A stretch of DNA of 6,023 nt from Thermoplasmatota archaeon (GTDB taxonomy: Archaea > Thermoplasmatota > E2 > JACPAO01 > JAHFTW01), in contig JANQNI010000171.1 in NCBI GenBank assembly GCA_028289805.1, forward strand, positions 1 through 6,023, written 5' to 3'. The notes under the pieces were generated by a model. That model did not search any database and was not told the DNA's origin. It saw only the letters and a program-made list of their open reading frames with translations. The position numbers and the translations under genes are program-made. Below, piece after piece: positions 1-4,438 of this stretch (position 1 is its first letter; each line of letters begins with the position of its first letter).

Positions 1-21
1 CACCACCCGGAACCCCCCACG

Positions 22-34
22 CAACGCTTTTGCC
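22..34 (+). promoter_or_regulatory. Candidate TATA/BRE promoter of ndk (leaderless)
   Basis: CAACGCTTTTGCC begins 35 nt before the ATG at 57, placing the T-rich core about 27 nt upstream of the start codon. That is the spacing expected when an archaeal transcript begins at or next to the start codon. No purine-rich ribosome-binding site lies between it and the ATG. The same CAAC-(G/C)-(C/T)-T module precedes the next two genes at nearly the same distance, which is the main support. The functional call is inference. Confidence 0.5.
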
Positions 35-56
35 CCGTCTCCGGTCGCCGCTGCCC

Positions 57-509
57 ATGGCCATCGAACAGACGTTCGTCATGATCAAGCCCGACGCCGT
101 GAGCCGTGGACTCGTGGGAGACATCATCAGCCGCTTCGAGAAGAAGGGCATGAAGATCAAGGCCATGCGCCTCGAGATGGCCGACCCCGAGGTCGTCGCC
201 AAGCACTACGAGGTTCACAAGGAGCGCCCCTTCTACCAGGGCCTCGTCGACTTCATCCAGAGCGCCCCCGTCGTCCCCATGCTCGTCGAGGGCGAGAACG
301 CCATCGCCGTCAGCCGCGCGCTCATGGGTGCCACCAACCCCGCCGAGGGCCGCCCCGGCGAGATCCGCTTCGACCTCGGGCAGCACATCGGCCGCAACCT
401 CATCCACGGCAGCGACGGCCCCGAGACCGCCGCCTTCGAGGTCGGCCTGTGGTTCCCCGACGGCGGCGCCGACTACAAGGTCGCCGGCGAGCAGTGGCTG
501 TTCGAGTAG
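57..509 (+). CDS. ndk: Nucleoside diphosphate kinase
   Basis: Transfers the gamma phosphate of ATP to other (d)NDPs through a phosphohistidine intermediate; a cytoplasmic housekeeping enzyme of nucleotide balance. The 150-residue product has the usual family length and all the signature residues: K11 in the opening FVMIKPDAV segment, Y51, R87 and T93 in the SRALMGATNP segment, R104, N114, and catalytic H117 within NLIHGSD (N-x-x-H-G-S-D). The ATG at 57 is chosen over an in-frame ATG at 30. It gives the canonical N-terminus, and the upstream extension would overlap the promoter. No ribosome-binding site is present, consistent with leaderless translation. Codon use is extremely C/G-biased at third positions (about 6 A/T-ending codons in 150). 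In many archaea ndk sits with ribosomal protein or translation factor genes; any such neighbours would lie left of this window. Identity is near certain. Confidence 0.98.
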   Translation: MAIEQTFVMIKPDAVSRGLVGDIISRFEKKGMKIKAMRLEMADPEVVAKHYEVHKERPFYQGLVDFIQSAPVVPMLVEGENAIAVSRALMGATNPAEGRPGEIRFDLGQHIGRNLIHGSDGPETAAFEVGLWFPDGGADYKVAGEQWLFE

Positions 510-556
510 ATCCGGCGTCGCGCACCCGCCCGACACCGGGCATACGCTCCGGGGGC

Positions 557-581
557 GGGGCACTCCCCATTTTCCTCATTT
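557..581 (+). terminator. Possible terminator after ndk
   Basis: A short hairpin (GGGG 557-560, loop CACT, CCCC 565-568) is followed directly by a T-rich stretch (ATTTTCCTCATTT, 569-581). It lies 48 nt after the ndk stop. Archaeal termination depends mainly on T-rich tracts, and this is the most T-rich stretch between ndk and the kinase gene. The stem is only 4 bp, so the call rests chiefly on position and the T tract. Confidence 0.4.
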
Positions 582-619
582 CCCCCCAATAAAATTATTC
601 CCTCCCTTCGGCAGACAGC

Positions 620-633
620 CAACGTTCAAATTG
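620..633 (+). promoter_or_regulatory. Candidate promoter of the histidine kinase gene
   Basis: CAACGTTCAAATTG starts 37 nt before the ATG at 657 and matches the module upstream of ndk and the peptidase gene. An AT-rich patch (AATAAAATTATT, 588-599) lies further up. It could be an alternative TATA box, which would give a leader of about 30-40 nt, or part of the ndk terminator zone. Spacing favours the 620 element for a leaderless transcript. Confidence 0.45.
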
Positions 634-656
634 CCGTTCGAGTTCGCGCGCCCGGA

Positions 657-2039
657 ATGGTGGATTCGGCCCCGTCGCTGGAGGCAACGCAGGCGTGGTT
701 GGCGGCCTGCCCGTTTGCGGCCTGCATCCTCGCGCAGGACGGCGTCGTTTCCGCGTGCAACGACGCGTTCCGGGCTGCGACCCCCACCGGGGCGCCGGAG
801 GGGGCACCGTTTCGGTCGCTGTTCGACGAGACGCCCGACGCCCTGCCCTCCGACGGTCCCATCACGGTCGTCAACCGGGAGCCGTTCACCCAGGCGTTCT
901 ACGGCGGCGTCTCGGCGCACCCCGCCGGCAGCCTCGTGGTGCTGCACGAGGCGACCAAGCTGCACTGCCAGGCGGAGCACCTGCGCGACCTGTTCCAGGG
1001 CGCCCCCGACGCCATCGTCGTCGTCGGCCGCGACGGCCGCGTCGTGGAGTCCAACCGCATGGCGACCAAGCTGCTGGGCCGCGACCACGACGGACTGCGC
1101 GGCATGTCCGTGGATGCGTTCGTCCCGACCCCCCACCGCGGTGCCCACGAGAAGCACCGCGAGGACTACGCCCGCGCCCCGCAGCCCCGCGCCATGGGCG
1201 CCGCCCAGGACCTCGTCGCGCAGGACGCCGACGGCCGGGTCTTCCCCGTCGAGATCAGCCTCAGCCCCATCGGCCACCCGAGCGAGGGGTACGTGGCAGC
1301 CGCCCTGCGCGACGTGACGGACCGCCGTCGCGACGCCCAGCGGCTGCGCGCCCTCAACGAGCGCCTGAGCCAGGCCAACGAGGACCTGGAGGCGTTCGCC
1401 GGCCGCGCCGCCCACGACCTCAAGGCGCCCCTCACCACCATCGGGCTCGCCCTGGGGCTGCTGGAGGAGTCGAGCGGCGTCGACGAGCGGGTGCGGATGG
1501 TGATGCACGACGCCGCCAACTCCGCCAAGCTGCTGGCCGAGATGGTGGACGGCCTGCTGGACCTGGCGCACGTCAGCCAGCAGGAGCCCCCCAGCGAGGC
1601 CGTGGACCTGGCCCTCGTCCTGGAGGAGGCCCGCTCCATGGTGCAGGGCGAACTCGACGAGGCCCACGCCGCCTTCGAGACCGCCGACCTCCCCACCGTC
1701 CCCGGCGACCCCCGCCTGCTGCGCACGGTGTTCCAGAACCTCCTCTCCAACGCCGCGCGGTTCCGCCGCCCCGGCACGACGCCCAGCGTGGAGGTGTGCG
1801 TCCGTGGCGAGGGCAACGCCGTCGTCGTGGAGGTGGTCGACAACGGCCGCGGCATCCCCGAGGACCGGCGCGAGGCCGTCTTCGAACCGTTCGTGCGCGC
1901 CCACCACGACGTGCCCGGCTCCGGCATCGGCCTGCCCGTCTGCCGGCGCATCGTGAGCCTGCACGGCGGCACCATCGAGGCGGACGCACGGCAGGACGGG
2001 CCCGGCACCGTGATGCGGGTCCGGTTGCCGCTCGGGTAG
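657..2039 (+). CDS. Soluble PAS-PAS sensor histidine kinase (orphan)
   Basis: A 460-residue two-component sensor kinase with no signal peptide or membrane segment, so probably a cytoplasmic sensor. Order of parts: a divergent PAS-like domain (about 10-100); a clear second PAS domain (about 105-220) ending in the typical DGRVFPVEISLSPIG strand and RDVTDRR exit; a coiled-coil/HisKA dimerisation helix with H-box AAHDLKAPLTTI (phospho-acceptor H253); then a HATPase_c domain. That last domain shows N-box FQNLLSNA (N361, N365), G1 box VDNGRGI (395-400), F-box FEPFVRAH (409-416) and G2 box GSGIGLPVC (421-429), followed by the usual HGGTIEAD strand. All catalytic boxes are intact, so the kinase should be active. 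The PAS ligand cannot be read from sequence; no obvious cofactor-binding residue stands out. No response regulator lies in the window, so its partner is elsewhere. The ATG at 657 is supported by the promoter spacing; no ribosome-binding site is visible. Confidence 0.93.
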   Translation: MVDSAPSLEATQAWLAACPFAACILAQDGVVSACNDAFRAATPTGAPEGAPFRSLFDETPDALPSDGPITVVNREPFTQAFYGGVSAHPAGSLVVLHEATKLHCQAEHLRDLFQGAPDAIVVVGRDGRVVESNRMATKLLGRDHDGLRGMSVDAFVPTPHRGAHEKHREDYARAPQPRAMGAAQDLVAQDADGRVFPVEISLSPIGHPSEGYVAAALRDVTDRRRDAQRLRALNERLSQANEDLEAFAGRAAHDLKAPLTTIGLALGLLEESSGVDERVRMVMHDAANSAKLLAEMVDGLLDLAHVSQQEPPSEAVDLALVLEEARSMVQGELDEAHAAFETADLPTVPGDPRLLRTVFQNLLSNAARFRRPGTTPSVEVCVRGEGNAVVVEVVDNGRGIPEDRREAVFEPFVRAHHDVPGSGIGLPVCRRIVSLHGGTIEADARQDGPGTVMRVRLPLG

Positions 2040-2064
2040 GGGCGCGGCCTGGACGCTGGAGCGA

Positions 2065-2079
2065 CAACCTTCATCAACC
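2065..2079 (+). promoter_or_regulatory. Candidate promoter of the S8 peptidase gene (leaderless)
   Basis: CAACCTTCATCAACC begins 34 nt before the ATG at 2099, with its TATA-like core centred about 26 nt upstream of the ATG, the expected distance for a leaderless archaeal transcript. It lies wholly within the 59-bp gap after the kinase stop codon. Transcription of the peptidase can therefore be independent of the kinase, although read-through is not excluded because I see no terminator in the gap. Confidence 0.55.
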
Positions 2080-2098
2080 TACAGCACCAGCCCCCGGT

Positions 2099-3325
2099 AT
2101 GCGCGCCTGGATTGCCCTCCTGTTGGTCGCCACCTCCGTGGCCGGTTGCCTCGACGCGGACGCCCCCGCCCCGACCGTCGGGTCTGCGGAACCGGAACCG
2201 GAGCCTGCCCCCGCCCGCGTGGTGGTTGCGGTCATCGACTCCGCCCTCAACCCGTACCACCGCTCCTACCACACCGACAACACGATCCCCGACGCCGTGC
2301 TGGACGCGCTGGTGGACGACCAGGGCCGCGCGCCGGAGCGGGTGCGCCTCGCCGACAACGGCACCTGGGAGGAGCGCCGGGAGGCGGATGCGGAACTGTG
2401 GGACAACGTCGAGTCCGGCCGCGTCTACCACTTCGAGGGCACGCGCACCCTCGCCGTCAGCTTCGGCGGCAACATCATCGACGGGGGCGCCCACGGCACC
2501 GGAACGACCTCGGCCGTGCTGGAGGCCAACCCGGACGCCATCGTGGTGCTGGTGCAGGGCACCGGCAGCAGCGACGCCGAGCAGTGGGCCGCCACGACGC
2601 CGTGGGTGGACATCCTCAGCGAGTCCTACGGCCTCTACTGCGGCCAGCCGGTGCTGGAGCTGGTGCCGGGCCCCAGCACCGCCAAGAACAACAAGCTCGC
2701 CTGGGACAACGGCAAGCTCCCCGTCGGCGCCGCCGACAACACCCCCTGCCCGGCCATGAACGACGGCACCAGCGGCCCGCCGTGGGTCGTGGGCGTCAGC
2801 GGCGACCACCCCGCCGACGAGCAATCGTGCCGGGAGCCCGTCAGCGGCAACTTCCCCGACTTCACGGCCGACTTCACCCAGGACCTGCCCTACGGCAACA
2901 ACCTGGACGAGACGAGCACCGTCAGCGGCACCAGCTTCTCCACCCCCACCACCGCCGGCGCCTTCAGCCGCGCCCTCCTGATGGTCCGGGAGGCGTGGGG
3001 CCACACGGACGGCATCGTCGACGGCGCCATGGCCGTGTCGCCCGACGGCGGACGGCTGACCCAGGTCGGCCTGCGCGACGCCTTCAACCACACCGCCTAC
3101 TACTTCCCGACGGCCGCCACCTGCGACGAGACCGGCAGCGCCCCCGTCAACCCCGCCGCGCCCTGGGTCCAGATGGGCTGGGGCCACGTGGACGCCTCGG
3201 TCGGCGAGCACGCCGGCCGGGTGCTGCTGGGCGAGGAGCCGGCCCCCGAGCGGCCCGCCGAGGCGGTGACGTACATGGAGGGCGTGTACGCCTACCGGCA
3301 GCAGGCGTGGAACAACGTCACGTAG
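2099..3325 (+). CDS. Secreted lipoprotein S8 (subtilisin-type) serine peptidase
   Basis: A 408-residue protein predicted to be exported by Sec and lipid-anchored on the outer face of the cell membrane. The N-terminus MRAWIALLLVATSVAGC has a short hydrophobic core and lipobox VAGC, giving a lipidated C17. A Pro/Glu-rich tether (about 22-39) follows. The catalytic triad is readable: D47 in VVVAVIDSALNPYH, H132 in GAHGTGTTSAV, and S279 in SGTSFSTPTTAGAF. N214 in VGAADNTPC is my best candidate for the oxyanion-hole Asn. The late GWGHVDASVG segment (360-369) also fits the S8 fold. Oddities: DSALNPYH replaces the usual D-(T/S)-G; GTSFSTP replaces GTSMA-P; D to H is 85 residues against about 32 in classical subtilisins; and nothing before D47 is long enough for an inhibitor-type propeptide. 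There are several Cys in the mature part (181, 217, 244, 342), so disulfides are possible. Substrate unknown; cell-surface or nutritional proteolysis is inference. A start further upstream is open in frame, but the promoter and signal peptide fix the ATG at 2099. Confidence 0.9.
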   Translation: MRAWIALLLVATSVAGCLDADAPAPTVGSAEPEPEPAPARVVVAVIDSALNPYHRSYHTDNTIPDAVLDALVDDQGRAPERVRLADNGTWEERREADAELWDNVESGRVYHFEGTRTLAVSFGGNIIDGGAHGTGTTSAVLEANPDAIVVLVQGTGSSDAEQWAATTPWVDILSESYGLYCGQPVLELVPGPSTAKNNKLAWDNGKLPVGAADNTPCPAMNDGTSGPPWVVGVSGDHPADEQSCREPVSGNFPDFTADFTQDLPYGNNLDETSTVSGTSFSTPTTAGAFSRALLMVREAWGHTDGIVDGAMAVSPDGGRLTQVGLRDAFNHTAYYFPTAATCDETGSAPVNPAAPWVQMGWGHVDASVGEHAGRVLLGEEPAPERPAEAVTYMEGVYAYRQQAWNNVT

Positions 3326-3343
3326 GCCGGCCGGGTGGGGCGG

Positions 3344-3355
3344 CAACATAGATTC
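3344..3355 (+). promoter_or_regulatory. Weak promoter-like element after the peptidase gene
   Basis: CAACATAGATTC combines the CAAC start shared by the window's promoters with a TATA-like core, in the gap only 18 nt after the peptidase stop. A transcript would begin near 3372-3380 and run into the C-rich stretch and the stem-loop at 3553. No credible protein gene follows, so if real it would drive a noncoding or very short transcript. Chance similarity is quite possible. Confidence 0.22.
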
Positions 3356-3552
3356 ACTCCCCTCCCTACGTTGGAGCTTAGGTCGGAGACGGTCCATGCG
3401 CTTCTGATGAGCATCCTCCTCGGAAGCCGGCCCCGCCCCGGCCTGGACCCCCGCCCCGCCGTCCGCCTGCGCCGCGAACCCCGCCTCCCTGCCCCCACCG
3501 GGGGTCCCGTCGCCCCGCCCGGTGCCCGCCGTCGCGGTTCCTGAGCCCGGGT

Positions 3553-3593
3553 GCCTTCCAAAACCCGTGGTAGAGCTGGGATTTTGGAATGGC
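3553..3593. repeat. 14-bp imperfect inverted repeat / stem-loop
   Basis: Left arm 3553-3566 (GCCTTCCAAAACCC) pairs with right arm 3578-3593 (GGGATTTTGGAATGGC): 14 base pairs, two single-base bulges (A3581, T3590) and an 11-nt loop. An alternative outer pairing TGAGCC (3542-3547) with GGCTCA (3591-3596) is also possible. The structure is nearly symmetrical, so it would form in RNA from either strand. It stands where base composition flips from C-rich to G-rich on the + strand. A bidirectional terminator, an RNA element or a protein-binding palindrome are all possible; no second copy was seen in the window. Confidence 0.6.
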
Positions 3594-3956
3594 TCATAAG
3601 TCGCGAGTGGGCGGTCTCCTGTTACAAGGGGGCCGCAGGGGCCGGCTCACGGCGCAGAAGCCGCGTGGGCAGCGCCTCGCGGCCTTCATGGACCCTGGCG
3701 ACGCTCGGTGGTGTGGGTGCGGTCCACGCGCCGGCTACGTGGGCACGGCTCGTCATGTCCACCCGCTGCTATGGGTCCAAGTCGTGCGGGGGGGGGTTGC
3801 TCCGGCCGGGTCGGCGGGTGGCCCCATGCCGGTGCGGGTGGGTGGTCCGATGGCGGCGGGCGGCGACTCGGCCAGAGCAGTGGGTTGAGGGGGCCGACGC
3901 GGGTGCGAGTGGGGCGGTCTTCGCGTCCAGGCGCGTCGGCGCGTGAGCCGAGGCTC

Positions 3957-3980
3957 GGCACGCGGGAGAGTTCGCGTGCC
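3957..3980. repeat. Perfect 8-bp hairpin
   Basis: GGCACGCG (3957-3964) and CGCGTGCC (3973-3980) are perfect reverse complements around the 8-nt loop GGAGAGTT. The purine-rich loop is unlike a DNA-binding half-site spacer and would suit an RNA hairpin. It lies in the G-rich gene-free stretch. In DNA this rich in G and C some perfect hairpins occur by chance, so function is unproven. Confidence 0.45.
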
Positions 3981-4039
3981 ACCCCTCGCCAGGACGTGGT
4001 TCCAGCATGGCAGGAGCTGCGGGAGTGGTGGTCGTGGGT

Positions 4040-4113
4040 GTTCCCGACGGGGGCACGAGCCGAGCGCAGCAAACCAGCTGCATTAGATAGGTCAACGATA
4101 TGTTGTCGGGAAC
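4040..4113. repeat. 9-bp perfect inverted repeat upstream of the RHH gene
   Basis: GTTCCCGAC (4040-4048) and GTCGGGAAC (4105-4113) are perfect reverse complements 56 nt apart. A smaller hairpin, GCAGC-AAACCA-GCTGC (4066-4081), and an AT-richer patch (4082-4104) lie between them. The right arm lies just downstream of a promoter-like CAACGATATG (4093-4102). This suits a paired operator for a dimeric regulator or an RNA leader fold. The downstream gene encodes a likely DNA-binding protein, making self-regulation an attractive but unproven reading. Confidence 0.5.
4093..4102 (+). promoter_or_regulatory. Distal promoter-like element of the RHH gene
   Basis: CAACGATATG has the CAAC opening of the window's other promoters and a TATA-like core. 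It would start transcription near 4128 and give a leader of about 50 nt before the ATG at 4177. It competes with the closer TATA-like site at 4145-4153. Confidence 0.3.
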
Positions 4114-4144
4114 GTAAGGGTTGCGCCGGATTGGGGTTGAGCGG

Positions 4145-4153
4145 GGTTATAGC
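4145..4153 (+). promoter_or_regulatory. Proximal TATA-like element of the RHH gene
   Basis: GGTTATAGC is centred about 28 nt before the ATG at 4177, the distance expected for a leaderless archaeal transcript starting at that codon. It lacks the CAAC opening seen upstream of ndk, the kinase and the peptidase. It supports the ATG at 4177 over the GTG at 4165. Confidence 0.4.
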
Positions 4154-4176
4154 GACCGGCGAGAGTGGGGCGGCTG

Positions 4177-4437
4177 ATGGCTAAGCGGGACGCGGGCGGT
4201 CCGTCGTTCAAGCACGCGGGCATTCCTACGGCATTGGCGGAGGAGATTCTTGCGTTGGTGCGGGCGCATCCGTGGCTTGGCAAGTCTTCGCTCTCGGATT
4301 TCGCAACAAGGGCTTGCCAGGAGAAGCTGGAGCGGGCATATGCCCTCGTGCATCAGCGTGGCGTGGTGCTGGATGGGCGCAAGCCTTCCACGCACCATGG
4401 CGACGACGAGGAAGGCGAGTTGGAGCCGCGCCTATAG
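4177..4437 (+). CDS. Small ribbon-helix-helix-like DNA-binding protein
   Basis: An 86-residue cytoplasmic protein. Residues about 10-56 read as a ribbon-helix-helix (CopG/MetJ-type) fold. A short strand (SFKHAGIPTAL) leads into a first helix (ALAEEILALVRAHP), a turn with small and polar residues (WLGKSSLSD), and a second helix (FATRACQEKLERAYAL). This pattern, strand then I-P-x-x-L-A-x-x-I followed by S-x-S-D-F-x-x-x-A and E-K-L, is common in small archaeal regulators, which bind DNA as dimers. The tail (about 67-86) is hydrophilic, ends acidic (GDDEEGELE) and is probably disordered. The ATG at 4177 is preferred to the GTG at 4165 because of the TATA spacing. Codon use differs sharply from the upstream genes: about 50% G-, 23% C-, 20% T- and 7% A-ending. 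The gene converges on the membrane protein gene with one base between stop codons. The regulatory target is unknown; an antitoxin role is possible, but no toxin gene is adjacent. Confidence 0.65.
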   Translation: MAKRDAGGPSFKHAGIPTALAEEILALVRAHPWLGKSSLSDFATRACQEKLERAYALVHQRGVVLDGRKPSTHHGDDEEGELEPRL

Positions 4438-4438
4438 A

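Larger units (their letters stand above)
3326..4176. other. 851-bp stretch without a convincing protein gene
   Basis: No reading frame here has a recognisable domain, believable start or normal amino-acid composition; conceptual products are Arg/Pro/Gly/Ser-rich strings typical of out-of-frame GC-rich DNA. The + strand is strongly C-rich from about 3425 to 3540 and G-rich from about 3600 to 4070. A stem-loop (3553-3593) lies at the changeover. Other contents are a possible promoter (3344), a G9 run (3788-3796), a perfect hairpin (3957-3980) and an inverted repeat with promoter-like elements just before the RHH gene (4040-4153). It may hold a structured RNA, a decayed gene or an integration scar; the sequence alone does not decide. 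I found no tRNA, rRNA, SRP RNA or RNase P RNA hallmarks and no CRISPR repeats. Confidence 0.7.

Noticed and set aside
588..599. AATAAAATTATT as the main TATA box of the kinase gene.
   Set aside because: It lies about 63 nt before the ATG and would need a leader, whereas the element at 620 has the same spacing as the other two promoters. It is kept only as an alternative or as part of the ndk terminator zone.
576..3397. Long - strand frames opposite the kinase and peptidase genes (576-1964 and 1166-3397).
   Set aside because: These are antisense shadows: extreme third-position bias keeps opposite frames open. Their products are repetitive Val/Gly/Ala/His or Arg/Ser strings, while the + strand frames show complete kinase and protease motifs.
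3405..3544. C/D-box small RNA: TGATGA at 3405-3410 and CTGA at 3541-3544 resemble box C and box D.
   Set aside because: The boxes are about 130 nt apart, far longer than the usual 50-70 nt of archaeal C/D RNAs, and no terminal stem or clear internal boxes were seen.
3407..3544. A 45-codon frame (ATG 3407, with a 3-codon frame ATG-CGC-TTC-TGA directly before it) downstream of a promoter-like CAACATAGATTC.
   Set aside because: The product is almost entirely Arg, Pro, Gly and Ala, as expected from any frame in such C-rich DNA, and no domain or conserved feature is visible.
3567..3610. tRNA-Met-like fragments: GTGGTAGAGC (like a D-arm 3' half) followed by GGCTCATAAGTCGCG (like a CAT anticodon arm).
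   Set aside because: The two pieces are about 10 nt too far apart, there is no D-stem 5' strand, the anticodon stem does not pair, and no T-arm or acceptor stem is found downstream. Most of it is explained by the stem-loop at 3553-3593. A tRNA scan of 3500-3700 would settle it.
3686..4184. Frames of about 100-160 codons on both strands within the G-rich gap.
   Set aside because: They overlap one another, start with GTG or TTG codons without promoters, and encode low-complexity Arg/Pro/Gly/Ser/His strings. One also runs into the RHH gene in another frame.
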